64,000 bases of DNA from CAXBCP01 sp963977005 (GCA_963977005.1 CAXBMQ010000009.1:62001-126000); one strand, 5' to 3'; positions 25,916 to 35,945 are shown, numbered from the stretch's first letter. Notes: generated by a model from the sequence alone, not told the origin. Translations and numbers: made by a program.

Positions 25916-26299
25916 GTGACAGAACCCCGCACCAGGCCCCGGCTGTCGCCGATGAGCACGGGGCTCGCCTGTAAATGCCCGCGCTGCGGAAAAGGGCGGC
26001 TTTTTAACGGCCTGCTCGACGTCCGCGACTCCTGTTCGCATTGCGATCTCGACTTGACACCGCACGACACCGGCGACGGCGGCACCGTATTCGTCATTCT
26101 GATTCTCGGGGCGATCACGGTAATCCTCGCGCTCTGGATGGAAGCCGCGCTGGAACCGCCGGTGTGGGTGCACCTGCTGGTCTGGATCCCGGTGATCAGC
26201 ATCATGTCAGTCGTCCTGCTGCGCCCGTTCAAGGGCATCCTGATCGGCCTGCATTACAGGAATCTTCGGCATAAATACGAGCCTGAACGTGACGATTAA
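25916..26299 (+). CDS. DUF983 family membrane protein
   Basis: 127 residues from GTG 25916. This start gives the RPRLSPMSTGL run seen before the zinc-ribbon in this family; ATG 25952 would start at MSTGL. A four-Cys motif CKCPRCGKGRLF ... CSHCDLDL is followed by two membrane helices (TVFVILILGAITVILALWM; VHLLVWIPVISIMSVVLL). DUF983 proteins are regularly found beside cytochrome oxidase genes; function unknown. No Shine-Dalgarno is visible at either start, and a terminator stands directly upstream. Its end overlaps SURF1 by 11 bp. Confidence 0.85.
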   Translation: MTEPRTRPRLSPMSTGLACKCPRCGKGRLFNGLLDVRDSCSHCDLDLTPHDTGDGGTVFVILILGAITVILALWMEAALEPPVWVHLLVWIPVISIMSVVLLRPFKGILIGLHYRNLRHKYEPERDD

Positions 26300-27017
26300 C
26301 CGGCCGCGGGTGCGTCTGAGTTTCTGGATGACCGCGTTTGCGATTCCGAGCCTGATCGTTCTGATCGGTCTCGGCGTTTGGCAGGTGCAGCGGCTGGAAT
26401 GGAAAGAAGCGGTGATTGCCGACCGCGCGGAGCGGATGTCCGCCCCCGCGGTCGCCCTCAGCGCGGTGCCGGATGCCGGATGGCGGGCGTTTGAACTTCG
26501 TCCCGTTCGTGCGCGCGGAATCTACCGCCATGACAAGACACTGGAGATCGCGAGCCGCACGCTGAAAGGCCGCCCGGGCGTGCATGTCGTCACCCCGCTG
26601 GTACTGTCTGACGGGTCGGGCACCGTACTTGTGAACCGGGGGTGGGCGCCGCCCCGGGGAGGACGTAATCCTGCCGAATTTGCCAACCCCGCGGGCGTCG
26701 TACTGGTTGAGGGCTTCCTGCGCGCCGGGGCGAAGACCAGCGACTGGGTACCGGACAACGAACCCGCCAACGATATCTGGTTCTTCGCCGACGCCCCGGC
26801 GATGGCGCAGGCGCGGGATCTCGGCACCGTGAAACCCTATATCATCGAACTCGCGCCGACCGCCGGCGGAGCAGCCGGCGCCCGTTCCTATCCGATCGCC
26901 GGTCAGACGGTGACCGAGATACGCAACAATCATCTGCAATATGCCGTCACCTGGTTCGGTCTTGCCGCCACGCTGGTCGTGATCTACGTGATCTATCAGG
27001 TCCGCCGGCGCGATTAA
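26289..27017 (+). CDS. SURF1 family oxidase assembly protein
   Basis: A 242-residue protein with the SURF1 layout: an N-terminal helix (FAIPSLIVLIGLGVWQVQRL), a periplasmic domain with PVRARGIYRHD, VNRGWAPP and ANDIWFFADAPAMAQ, and a C-terminal helix (YAVTWFGLAATLVVIYVIYQ). Bacterial SURF1 helps insert heme a into oxidase. It overlaps the DUF983 gene by 11 bp and precedes an M32 peptidase by 10 bp. Confidence 0.92.
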   Translation: MTINRPRVRLSFWMTAFAIPSLIVLIGLGVWQVQRLEWKEAVIADRAERMSAPAVALSAVPDAGWRAFELRPVRARGIYRHDKTLEIASRTLKGRPGVHVVTPLVLSDGSGTVLVNRGWAPPRGGRNPAEFANPAGVVLVEGFLRAGAKTSDWVPDNEPANDIWFFADAPAMAQARDLGTVKPYIIELAPTAGGAAGARSYPIAGQTVTEIRNNHLQYAVTWFGLAATLVVIYVIYQVRRRD

Positions 27018-27027
27018 GGAAAAACAT

Positions 27028-28512
27028 TTGTCTGCCTATCGGGAACTTGAGGCGCGTTTCAAGCGCATGGCGGCCCTTGGCGAAGCCGCCGGCATGCTGC
27101 ACTGGGACATGTCGGTGCTGATGCCATCGGGCGGCGCGGCGTCACGTGTCGAGCAGCTTTCGGCGCTGAAGCTGACGACCCATGAAATGAAAACCGACCC
27201 CCGCCTTGCCGAACTGCTCGATGCCGCCGAGGCCGAAGAGCTGCAGGATCCATGGCACCTTGCAAATCTGCGTGAAATGCGCCGCAGCTGGGTGCATGCG
27301 AATGCGGTCGATGCCGATCTGGTCGATGCAACCACGCGGGCCTGCTCCGCCTGCGAAATGATCTGGCGCGAAGCACGCCCCGAGAACGACTATGCGCGTG
27401 TGCTGCCCTACCTTGAAGAAGTCCTTAATCTCAGCCGCCAGGCGGCCGCGGCGAAGGCCGACGCGCTCGGCCGGTCGCCGTATGAGGCATTGCTGGACCA
27501 GTACGAGCCGGACGGCAGCACCGCGCGCATCGATGCGCTGTTTGACGATCTTTCCGCCTTTCTGCCCGATTTCCTCGAAACCGCCCTGACCCGGCAGGCG
27601 GCGCGCGGTGCGGGCGAACTGCCCGCAGGACCTTTCCCGGCGGACAGGCAGCGCGGGCTCGGCGAGCGGCTGATGCGCACCCTCGGCTTCGATTTCGATG
27701 CCGGTCGGCTCGATGTCAGTCTGCATCCTTTCTGTGGCGGGGTGCCGGGCGATGTCCGTATCACGACGCGCTATACGGAAGACGACTTCACCCAGAGCCT
27801 GATGGGGGTGCTGCACGAAACCGGCCATGCGCTCTACGAGATGGGACTGCCGGACGACTGGCGATACCAGCCCGTCGGACAGGCGCGCGGCATGGCACTG
27901 CACGAGAGCCAGTCGCTGCTGATCGAGATGCAGGCCTGCCGCAGCCGGGAATACCTTGAATTCGCCGCGCCGCTGATGCGCGAGACCTTCGACGGCTCCG
28001 GCCCCGCGTGGGACGCCGACAATCTGTACCGGCTGTACACCCGGGTCGATCGCAGTTTCATCCGGGTCGATGCGGACGAAGTCACCTATCCGGCCCATGT
28101 CATTCTGCGCTACCGCCTCGAAAGCGCTCTCATCGCCGGGGATATGTCGCTCTCGGACCTGCCGGGTGCCTGGAATGACGGGATGGAAGACCTGCTCGGT
28201 ATCCGACCGCCAGAAGACCGGCTCGGCTGTCTGCAGGATATCCACTGGTATGACGGAGCCTGGGGCTATTTCCCGACCTATACGATGGGGGCAATGGCGG
28301 CGGCCCAGCTGTTTGCCGCCGCAAAAGACGCCCGACCGGAAATACCCGACCGTATCGCGAAGGGCGATTTCACGCCGCTGGTCGGCTGGATGCGCGAAAA
28401 CCTGCATGCCAAGGCGTCGTCGGGATCGACCGATGCGTTGTTGGAGGCGGCGACCGGCAAGCCGCTGGATGTGGCGGCGTTCAAGGCCCATCTGCAGGCG
28501 CGCTACGGGTGA
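27028..28512 (+). CDS. M32 family metallocarboxypeptidase
   Basis: A cytoplasmic Zn carboxypeptidase (Taq carboxypeptidase family) that trims C-terminal residues. Start TTG 27028 with AAGGA 7 nt upstream. Active-site HExxH is in MGVLHETGHALYEMGLP; further family blocks are ARGMALHESQSLLIE, TYPAHVILRYRLE, DIHWYDGAWGYFPTYTMGAM. It has 494 residues, as normal. It is 10 bp behind SURF1, so probably on the same transcript. Confidence 0.95.
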   Translation: MSAYRELEARFKRMAALGEAAGMLHWDMSVLMPSGGAASRVEQLSALKLTTHEMKTDPRLAELLDAAEAEELQDPWHLANLREMRRSWVHANAVDADLVDATTRACSACEMIWREARPENDYARVLPYLEEVLNLSRQAAAAKADALGRSPYEALLDQYEPDGSTARIDALFDDLSAFLPDFLETALTRQAARGAGELPAGPFPADRQRGLGERLMRTLGFDFDAGRLDVSLHPFCGGVPGDVRITTRYTEDDFTQSLMGVLHETGHALYEMGLPDDWRYQPVGQARGMALHESQSLLIEMQACRSREYLEFAAPLMRETFDGSGPAWDADNLYRLYTRVDRSFIRVDADEVTYPAHVILRYRLESALIAGDMSLSDLPGAWNDGMEDLLGIRPPEDRLGCLQDIHWYDGAWGYFPTYTMGAMAAAQLFAAAKDARPEIPDRIAKGDFTPLVGWMRENLHAKASSGSTDALLEAATGKPLDVAAFKAHLQARYG

Positions 28513-28548
28513 CGCGGAACTGTCATAGGGGGAAATTAGGCTATCGGC

Positions 28549-29589
28549 ATGTTGTTTCGCCTTACTGTGATCGTTCTTGCCGGGGCCGTACTGTCGGCCT
28601 GTGCCGCGTTTACAACGCCGCCCACGCGCGCTGACATCCCGCTGACGCGGATCGCCTTCGGGTCCTGCGCCGACCAAAACCGGCCGCAGCCGATCTGGGA
28701 CGCTGTCCTCGGTTATCGGCCCCAGACGTTCCTTTTTCTCGGCGATAACGTATATGGCGATGTGACATCCCCCGACATGGCGGAGCTGAAAACCGCCTAT
28801 GAAAAGGCCCGCGCGATCCCTGCGATGACCCAACTACGGGCGGAAGCGGACGTCCTGGCGACATGGGACGACCACGACTACGGCCGAAACGATGCCGGTG
28901 CGACATTCCCGTATCGCGAACAGGCCAAGGAACTGTTTCTTGATCATTGGCAGGTGCCGCCCGGGGACAAGCGCCGGAACCGTGCCGGAATCTACTTTTC
29001 CCGAATCCAGGGTCCACCTGGAAAAAGGGTACAGATCATCATGCTGGATACGCGCAGTTTCCGGTCAGATCTGATACCCACCGGCAAACGGCGCCCGAAA
29101 TACATGCCGGACCCAGACCCCGCCAAAACAGTTCTTGGCGCTGCACAGTGGGCCTGGCTCCGCGCCGAACTCCGGAAACCCGCCGACCTCCGGCTGCTCG
29201 TGTCTTCCATTCAGGTGGTTGCCGACGACCATGGTTGGGAGCGCTGGGGCAACTTGCCGGCGGAGCGGCAACGGTTGTTCGATACAATTCGCGATACCGG
29301 CGCGAAGGGCGTCGTCCTGTTGTCCGGCGACCGGCATTTCGGCGCATTGTACGCTCTGAAAGCAGGGGTGCCGTATCCGCTCTACGAGCTGACATCGAGC
29401 TCGCTCAACCGCCCGTGGCGCAATGCGGACGAGCGCGGTCCCCGACAGATCGTTGCTGCCTACGGGCCGGAGAATTTCGGCACTGTTGATATCGACTGGG
29501 CGCGGCGCACCGTGCTGCTCGCCCTGCGCGATATCAAGGGCCGGATTGTCCGCCGCCAGACGATCAGGCTCGACAATCCGGGCAGCTGA
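28549..29589 (+). CDS. PhoD-like alkaline phosphatase/phosphodiesterase, lipoprotein
   Basis: A 346-residue secreted metallophosphatase with lipobox VLSAC (Cys18). Motifs: RIAFGSCADQNRPQPIWDAV; the metal site LFLGDNVYGD; WDDHDYGRNDAG; and LLSGDRHFGALY near the C-terminus. These are the PhoD-like conserved blocks binding Fe/Ca. It hydrolyses phosphate esters in the periplasm or at the membrane; the substrate is unknown. Confidence 0.9.
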   Translation: MLFRLTVIVLAGAVLSACAAFTTPPTRADIPLTRIAFGSCADQNRPQPIWDAVLGYRPQTFLFLGDNVYGDVTSPDMAELKTAYEKARAIPAMTQLRAEADVLATWDDHDYGRNDAGATFPYREQAKELFLDHWQVPPGDKRRNRAGIYFSRIQGPPGKRVQIIMLDTRSFRSDLIPTGKRRPKYMPDPDPAKTVLGAAQWAWLRAELRKPADLRLLVSSIQVVADDHGWERWGNLPAERQRLFDTIRDTGAKGVVLLSGDRHFGALYALKAGVPYPLYELTSSSLNRPWRNADERGPRQIVAAYGPENFGTVDIDWARRTVLLALRDIKGRIVRRQTIRLDNPGS

Positions 29590-29656
29590 ATTCCCGTATT
29601 CCGTTTGACTTGCCCGTCTGCCCGACTAAATTCCGCGCGTTCATAAGGAATTGCCC

Positions 29657-31057
29657 GTGAAATACGTATCGACCCGCGGCGAGGCGCCGGTTCTCGCCTT
29701 TGACGACGTTCTGCTGGCCGGACTGGCCGAGGATGGCGGCCTGTATGTGCCGCAGGCATGGCCCCAATTTTCGGCCGAAGACCTCAAGGCGATGGCTGGG
29801 CTGTCCTATGCCGAGATCGCCTATCGGGTCATCCGGCCTTTCGTCGGCGGCACCATTGCCGACGCCGACCTGGAGGCCATGATCGACGAGACCTATGCCG
29901 GGTTCGGCCACGTCGCCGTCGCGCCGCTCAGGCAGATCGGTGCGAATGACTGGCTGATGGAGCTGTTCCAGGGGCCAACGCTGGCTTTCAAGGATTTTGC
30001 CCTGCAACTGGTCGGCCGGATGTTTGCCCATGTCCTGGCGGCGCGCGGCGAGCGGGTGACCATCGTCGGCGCGACGTCGGGCGATACCGGCTCCGCCGCG
30101 ATCGAGGCATGCCGCGACCGCGAGAATGTCGATATCTTCATCCTGTTCCCCAAAGGTCGGGTTTCGCCGGTGCAGCAGCGCCAGATGACCACGGTCGACA
30201 GCGCCAATGTCCATGCCATTGCCATCGACGGCACGTTCGACGATTGCCAGGATCTGGTGAAGGCGATGTTCAACGACGCGCAGTTTCGCAAGGCGCAGAA
30301 CCTGTCCGCGGTCAACTCGATCAACTGGGCGCGCGTCATGGCGCAGATCGTTTATTACGTCGCGGCCGCCGTGCGTCTTGGCGCGCCGGACCGGCCTGTG
30401 AGTTTTGCCGTGCCCACGGGTAATTTCGGCAATATCTTTGCCGGCTGGGCGGCCTGGAAATGCGGCCTGCCCATCGACCGCCTCGCCGTCGGCACGAACA
30501 GCAACGATATCCTGTTCCGGTTTTTCGAGACCGGCGAGATGAAAATGGCGGCCGTCGAGCCCACCCTGTCGCCCAGCATGGATATCCAGGTGTCGAGCAA
30601 TTTCGAACGCCTGCTGTTCGATTTGCTCGGCGGGGACGGCGGGGCGGTACGCGAATGGATCGATGATTTCCGCTCGACCGGCGCCGTTTCGGTCGATGAT
30701 TCCCGGCTTGCCGCGGCCCGCGAAAAAATTTCGGCCTCCCGGCTGGACGATGACGGCACGCGGCGCGTTATCCGCGAGATGTATGAGACGACCGGCGAAT
30801 TGCTCGACCCGCACAGCGCCATCGGTGTCGATGCAGCGCGCCAGTGCCGCGGCGATGAAGCCGTGCCGATGGTCGCCCTCGCAACCGCCCATCCGGCCAA
30901 GTTTCCCGATGCCGTCAAGGCGGCGACCGGCATTCATCCCGCGTTGCCCGACCGGATGAGCGATCTGTTCGAGCGCGACGAGTCCTTCGATACATTGCCG
31001 AACGATGTCGCCGCCGTGCAGAATTTTGTCCGCCGCGCGGTCGAGGCGCATTCATGA
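29657..31057 (+). CDS. thrC: Threonine synthase
   Basis: Converts O-phosphohomoserine to threonine with PLP. The start is placed at GTG 29657, 6 nt after AAGGAA; the upstream TTG at 29651 is too close to that site. N-terminus KYVSTRGEAPVLAFDDVLLAGLAEDGGLYVP is typical. The Schiff-base Lys is in TLAFKDFALQLVGRMF, and SGDTGSAAIEAC and GNFGNIFAGW are PLP-binding loops. It has 466 residues. Its stop overlaps the M16 peptidase start by 4 bp (ATGA). Confidence 0.97.
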   Translation: MKYVSTRGEAPVLAFDDVLLAGLAEDGGLYVPQAWPQFSAEDLKAMAGLSYAEIAYRVIRPFVGGTIADADLEAMIDETYAGFGHVAVAPLRQIGANDWLMELFQGPTLAFKDFALQLVGRMFAHVLAARGERVTIVGATSGDTGSAAIEACRDRENVDIFILFPKGRVSPVQQRQMTTVDSANVHAIAIDGTFDDCQDLVKAMFNDAQFRKAQNLSAVNSINWARVMAQIVYYVAAAVRLGAPDRPVSFAVPTGNFGNIFAGWAAWKCGLPIDRLAVGTNSNDILFRFFETGEMKMAAVEPTLSPSMDIQVSSNFERLLFDLLGGDGGAVREWIDDFRSTGAVSVDDSRLAAAREKISASRLDDDGTRRVIREMYETTGELLDPHSAIGVDAARQCRGDEAVPMVALATAHPAKFPDAVKAATGIHPALPDRMSDLFERDESFDTLPNDVAAVQNFVRRAVEAHS

Positions 31058-32316
31058 CGATCGAACGAGCGACACTGGCAGGCGGAATGCGCCTTGTCAC
31101 CGACCGCATGGACTCGGTGGAAACCGTCTCCCTCGGCGTCTGGGTAAATGCCGGCGCGCGCAATGAGACGGCGGATATCAACGGCGTCTCCCACCTGCTG
31201 GAACATATGGCGTTCAAGGGGACGGCCCGCCGTTCGGCGCTCGATATCGCGGTCGAGATAGAGAATGTCGGCGGCCACCTGAATGCGTACACGTCGCGGG
31301 AATCGACGGTTTATTACGCGACGGTGCTTAAAGAGAACGCCGATCTGGCGCTCGATATCGTCTCCGATATCCTGTTGAACTCGACCTTCGCGGATGACGA
31401 ACTGGCTCGCGAACGCGCGGTGGTCCTGCAGGAAATCGGTCAGGCAAACGATACGCCGGACGACATCATCTTCGATACGTTCCAGGAAACCGCCTATCCC
31501 GATCAGCCGCTTGGCCGGGCGATCCTGGGGACCACCGATATCGTCAGCCGGATGCCGCGCGAAACCCTCAAAGGCTATATCGAGGCGCAGTACGGCAGCG
31601 ACCGGATGATCCTGTCCGCTGCGGGAAACCTGGATCACGAAACGCTGGCCGGTCTGGCGGAGACCGCTTTCGCGGACGTCTCGCCGTCGCAGGCTGATGC
31701 GCCGCTGCCGGGCAGATATACCGGCGGAGACAACCGCGAAATCCGCGACCTCGAACAGGCCCACCTGGTGATGGGTTTCGAAGGGGTCGGCTATGACGAC
31801 GACGATTATTACCCGCTTGCCGTCCTGTCGACGGCGCTCGGCGGCGGCATGTCATCCCGTCTGTTCCAGGAAGTGCGCGAAAAACGCGGGCTGGTCTATT
31901 CGATCTACACCTTCTCGTCGGCCTATCAGGATGGCGGGCTGTTCGGCCTGTATGCCGGAACCGGCGCGGATGAGGTGGCCGAACTGGTCACGGTCGTCTG
32001 CGACGAATTGCGCCGCGTTGCGTCGGATCCGATGGCGGAGGACGAAATCACCCGGTCACGGGCACAGATCAAGGCCGGTGTCCTGATGTCGCTCGAAAGC
32101 ACATCGTCCCGCGCCGAACGCCTGGCGCGGCATCTGCAGGTTTATGATCGTATCATCCCCGTCGATGAGATTGCCCGTCGTATCGATGCGGTGAGCGCCG
32201 AGGATGTCCGTCGGGTGGCCGAACGGCTGCTTGCCTCGGCGCCGACACTGGCCTCTCTCGGCCCGGTCGGCGGGCTACAGGATTATGAGACGGTGAAGGC
32301 GCGTCTGGGCGCCTGA
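31054..32316 (+). CDS. M16 family zinc protease (mitochondrial processing peptidase-like)
   Basis: A 420-residue pitrilysin-family peptidase. The inverted zinc motif HxxEH is in GVSHLLEHMAFKGT (about residue 50), with the downstream Glu in ELARERAVVLQEI. C-terminal blocks GGGMSSRLFQEVREKRGLVYSI are typical of MPP-beta-like bacterial enzymes. Gene order thrC-M16 is common in alphaproteobacteria. It overlaps thrC by 4 bp. Confidence 0.94.
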   Translation: MTIERATLAGGMRLVTDRMDSVETVSLGVWVNAGARNETADINGVSHLLEHMAFKGTARRSALDIAVEIENVGGHLNAYTSRESTVYYATVLKENADLALDIVSDILLNSTFADDELARERAVVLQEIGQANDTPDDIIFDTFQETAYPDQPLGRAILGTTDIVSRMPRETLKGYIEAQYGSDRMILSAAGNLDHETLAGLAETAFADVSPSQADAPLPGRYTGGDNREIRDLEQAHLVMGFEGVGYDDDDYYPLAVLSTALGGGMSSRLFQEVREKRGLVYSIYTFSSAYQDGGLFGLYAGTGADEVAELVTVVCDELRRVASDPMAEDEITRSRAQIKAGVLMSLESTSSRAERLARHLQVYDRIIPVDEIARRIDAVSAEDVRRVAERLLASAPTLASLGPVGGLQDYETVKARLGA

Positions 32317-32334
32317 TACTGCGACGCCGACGAC

Positions 32335-32922
32335 TTATGCGTGGCCCGCGTCGCCTGACAGCATCGACACGTCGATACCCATTTTTGCCAGCGCGCCCTG
32401 CCAGACCGACTTGGGATCCGAATTGAAGACCAGTTCGTCGTCCGCCGGCACCGACAGCCAGCCATTGGCCTGAATTTCGGAATCCAGCTGTCCCGGTCCC
32501 CAGCCGGCATAGCCGAGCGCCAGCAGGCTGTTGCGCGGACCGTCGCCCTCGGCGATGTCGCGCAGGATGTCGGTTGTTGCGGTCATGGCGATGGCGTCGT
32601 CGATGACCATCGTGGCATCCTGGACGTAATCGGCCGAATGCAGCACGAAGCCGCGCCCCGATTCCACCGGCCCGCCGAAATGGACCCGGATATCCTCGCC
32701 CGACGCGGCAGGCGAAAGCCCAAGCTGGTCCAGCAGGTCGGGGAAATCGATGTTCTCCATGACCTTGTTGACCACCAGTCCCATGGCGCCGTCTTCGGTA
32801 TGGGCGCACATGTAGATAACCGTTTTGGCGAATCTTTCGTCGAGCATCTGGGGCATCGCGACCAGGAGCTGGCCGGCGAGATATCCGTCGTCTTTTTTCG
32901 TGTCGTCTGAACTATCGGTCAT
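32335..32922 (-). CDS. YqgE/AlgH family protein (DUF179)
   Basis: A 195-residue protein with the family blocks YLAGQLLVAMPQMLDERFAKTVIYMCAH, GAMGLVVNKVMENI, HFGGPVESGRGFVLHSADY and LLALGYAGWGPGQLDSEI. Function is not established; the family is a compact alpha/beta fold. It converges with the M16 gene, 18 bp apart. Confidence 0.94.
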   Translation of the reverse strand: MTDSSDDTKKDDGYLAGQLLVAMPQMLDERFAKTVIYMCAHTEDGAMGLVVNKVMENIDFPDLLDQLGLSPAASGEDIRVHFGGPVESGRGFVLHSADYVQDATMVIDDAIAMTATTDILRDIAEGDGPRNSLLALGYAGWGPGQLDSEIQANGWLSVPADDELVFNSDPKSVWQGALAKMGIDVSMLSGDAGHA

Positions 32923-33087
32923 GGTGCACCTGTATCGTCGTTCTACCCTGTAACCGTTGGAATGCCCCGTTCTCCAACACGGTCACACCCTACACGCAAA
33001 GTTTACGAAGCGGATTCAAACTTTGAGCCCCGTGTGGTACCTTACCCTGTATTATAAGCCAATTCGTCACGAAGGGTGAATGCCAAG

Positions 33088-35298
33088 ATGCCGACGGCCG
33101 GTCATACACTGTTAACTCGCCTGCGCTCCGGCGCTGTGGCCGTTCTTTGCGCCTTTGCGGCGTTGCCGTTTCTGATGTCGCCGTCGGTCGGCGCGTCGTC
33201 GGCCTGGTTCGAGCATGATCACGGCGCCGTGCGGCTGATTTCGGCGAATGCCGGGGCGGGCAACGCGCAGACCATCGATCTCGGTCTGCAATTCCGGATG
33301 AAGCCGGGCTGGAAAGTCTACTGGCGTTCTCCGGGCGATGCAGGATTTCCGCCGCAGGTCAGCTGGGTCGGATCGACCAATTTTGCCGGGGCGACCATGT
33401 CCTGGCCGGCGCCGCACCGGTTTTCGGTCCTCGGGCTGGAAACGCTCGGCTACGAGGACGAGGTGGTCTTTCCGATCAACGCCGAACTGTTCGAGCGCGG
33501 CAAGACCGTCGACCTGACCGCACGCGTTCGCTTCCTGACCTGCGACGATATCTGCGTCCCGTATGAGACGACTTTCAGACTTTCGCTGCCCGCCGGGCGC
33601 GATCTGAACACACCTGCGTCCGGCACCATCGCAGCCTGGCAGGCAAAGGTGCCGACGGACGTGACCGGGGTGGTCGTCTCTGCGCCGCTCGCTATCGAGC
33701 GCGCCGAAATCGCGGGCGACGGCGCCGACCAGTCGCTTATTGTGCGAATTACCGGCAGGGACGCCCTCAAGAACCCCGATCTGTTCGTCGAGGGGCCTGC
33801 CGATTACGGGTTCAAAAAACCGGTCGTCCAGATCGCCTCAACCGGCACGGAAGCCTTCATGCGCATCGGCATCCAGGCGCCGAAGACCGCGGATGCGAAA
33901 CTTGCGGGCGAAACCGTGACGCTGACGCTGGTCGACGGCGACCGCGCCGTCGAGCGCAAGGTAAAGCTTGACCGCGCTCCGTCCACGGCGACGGCCCTTC
34001 CGGGTCCTGTTTCAGGGTCCATGACCGGGGGAGCGGGTGACGGCGGAACCGGGTACGGCCTCCTCGCCATCCTTGGCCTCGCCCTTCTCGGCGGGTTTAT
34101 CCTGAACCTGATGCCGTGCGTGCTGCCTGTCCTGTCGATCAAGCTTCTGGCGGTGGTCAGCCATGGCGGCGAAGCGCCCGGACGCATTCGGGCGGGCTTT
34201 CTCGCCTCGTCGGCAGGTATCGTTGCGTGTTTCCTGGTGCTGGGCACGGTGGCGGTCGGACTGCAGGGCGCCGGCCTTGCCGCGGGCTGGGGAATCCAGT
34301 TCCAGCAGCCTGCATTCCTTGCCTTCATGATTGCCGTTATCACGTTGTTTGCCTGCAATATGTGGGGTCTGTTCGAAATCCGCCTGCCGGGCGCGGTGGC
34401 CGATGCCGCTGCAAACGCGGGCCGGAGTGGCGGGTTGCGCGGGCATTTTCTGACCGGCGCGTTTGCCACGCTCCTGGCGACGCCCTGTACCGCGCCCTTC
34501 CTCGGCACCGCCGTCGGGTTCGCCCTGTCGCGCGGGCCGCTTGAGATCTATTCGGTGTTTCTCGCCCTCGGAATCGGGCTCGCAGCGCCCTGGATCGTCG
34601 TCGCCGCGTTCCCCGCGCTGGCGAACCGTCTGCCAAAACCGGGCCGCTGGATGATCACGCTCAAACGGGTCCTGTCGATTGCCCTGATCGGCACGGCATT
34701 ATGGCTGCTCAGCGTGCTGTGGTTTCAGATCGGCAGCGCGGCAACCGGGATCATCGCGTCACTGATGGTCGCGATTGCCTTTACCGTCTGGCAGTACCGT
34801 CACCTCGGCGACAGGGCGCGGTTCGCCACCTGGGTCGTCGTCGGGCTGCTGACCGCGATTTCGATGGTGGGAGCCAGCAGCTTTAACGGCGAAGGCCCGG
34901 AACGTTCCATCGCCGACGGAGACGCGGATACGGCCTGGCGCAAGTTCGACCTCGCCGCGGTGCAAGCCGAGGTTGCCAAGGGAAACACGGTACTGGTCGA
35001 TGTCACCGCCGACTGGTGCCTGACCTGTCAGGTCAACAAGTCGCTGGTGCTCAACCGCGGACGTGTCGCGGAAATCCTGGCAGACGGCCGCATCGTTGCC
35101 ATGAAAGCGGACTGGACCAAGCCGGACCCCGTCATTTCCGACTATCTGAAAAGCTTCGGGCGCTACGGCATCCCGTTCAATGTGGTCTACGGTCCCGCCA
35201 TGCCGCAGGGCGTGGCATTGCCTGAAATCCTGACGGAATCGGTCGTTCTCGCGGCATTCGGGAAAGCGGGCGGCAAGGCGTTTATCGCCGGGCGTTAA
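33088..35298 (+). CDS. DsbD/ScsB-type thiol:disulfide reductase
   Basis: A 736-residue membrane protein passing electrons from cytoplasmic thioredoxin to the periplasm. Layout: signal peptide (VAVLCAFAALPFLMSP); a periplasmic domain with the Cys pair LTCDDICVPY; about eight membrane helices (ILNLMPCVLPVLSIKLL and LLATPCTAPFLGTAVG each carry a transmembrane Cys); and a C-terminal thioredoxin domain with the motif ADWCLTCQVNK. Start ATG 33088 is preferred because the GTG at 33076 abuts AAGGG. Likely role: oxidative-stress repair or cytochrome/copper thiol reduction. Confidence 0.9.
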   Translation: MPTAGHTLLTRLRSGAVAVLCAFAALPFLMSPSVGASSAWFEHDHGAVRLISANAGAGNAQTIDLGLQFRMKPGWKVYWRSPGDAGFPPQVSWVGSTNFAGATMSWPAPHRFSVLGLETLGYEDEVVFPINAELFERGKTVDLTARVRFLTCDDICVPYETTFRLSLPAGRDLNTPASGTIAAWQAKVPTDVTGVVVSAPLAIERAEIAGDGADQSLIVRITGRDALKNPDLFVEGPADYGFKKPVVQIASTGTEAFMRIGIQAPKTADAKLAGETVTLTLVDGDRAVERKVKLDRAPSTATALPGPVSGSMTGGAGDGGTGYGLLAILGLALLGGFILNLMPCVLPVLSIKLLAVVSHGGEAPGRIRAGFLASSAGIVACFLVLGTVAVGLQGAGLAAGWGIQFQQPAFLAFMIAVITLFACNMWGLFEIRLPGAVADAAANAGRSGGLRGHFLTGAFATLLATPCTAPFLGTAVGFALSRGPLEIYSVFLALGIGLAAPWIVVAAFPALANRLPKPGRWMITLKRVLSIALIGTALWLLSVLWFQIGSAATGIIASLMVAIAFTVWQYRHLGDRARFATWVVVGLLTAISMVGASSFNGEGPERSIADGDADTAWRKFDLAAVQAEVAKGNTVLVDVTADWCLTCQVNKSLVLNRGRVAEILADGRIVAMKADWTKPDPVISDYLKSFGRYGIPFNVVYGPAMPQGVALPEILTESVVLAAFGKAGGKAFIAGR

Positions 35299-35441
35299 TC
35301 CATTCGCGCATATCGCTTTTTTACCGGGCGGTGGTGACAAATGACCGATGGTGCACTATTTCACTCTTCTGGTTTCCGACCGTTTTACGGTCTTTAACGT
35401 TAATCGGGCCACGGAAGGCCCCAAAACAAAGGATGAATGAT

Positions 35442-35924
35442 ATGGCGATTGGTGTGGGTGATAAGATTCCGTCAGGCGCGTTGACAAAAATGGGCGCAGA
35501 GGGCCCCGGCCCGGTGACGACCGACGAGCTGTTTGGCGGCAAGAAAGTTGTTTTGTTCGCAGTGCCGGGGGCGTTTACGCCGACCTGTTCGGCCAAGCAT
35601 CTTCCCGGTTTTGTTGAAAAGGCCGATCAGATCAAAGCGAAGGGCGTCGATACCGTGGCCTGCCTCTCGGTCAATGACGTCTTTGTCATGGATGCCTGGG
35701 GCAAGGATCAGAATGCCAACGGCAAGGTTGAAATGCTGGCCGATGGCAGCGCTGCGCTGACCAAGGAAATGGGCACCGTGCTCGATCTTACCGATCGCGG
35801 CCTCGGTGTGCGGTCCAGCCGTTATTCGATGATCGTCGATGACGGCACCGTCACCGCGATCAATCTCGAGGAAGGCGGCGGGTTCGAAGTCAGCGATGCG
35901 GACACGATCCTGAACCAGCTTTAA
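35442..35924 (+). CDS. Peroxiredoxin (Prx5-like)
   Basis: A 160-residue thiol peroxidase reducing H2O2 and alkyl hydroperoxides. The peroxidatic Cys is in PGAFTPTCSAKHLPGF. RSSRYSMIVDDGTVTAINLEEGGGFEVS is the C-terminal family block. Start ATG 35442 is chosen for the AAAGGA site about 8 nt upstream; ATG 35433 is in frame. It is a single gene closed by a strong terminator. Confidence 0.95.
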   Translation: MAIGVGDKIPSGALTKMGAEGPGPVTTDELFGGKKVVLFAVPGAFTPTCSAKHLPGFVEKADQIKAKGVDTVACLSVNDVFVMDAWGKDQNANGKVEMLADGSAALTKEMGTVLDLTDRGLGVRSSRYSMIVDDGTVTAINLEEGGGFEVSDADTILNQL

Positions 35925-35945
35925 TCGGCGCGTCTTTGCGAAATC

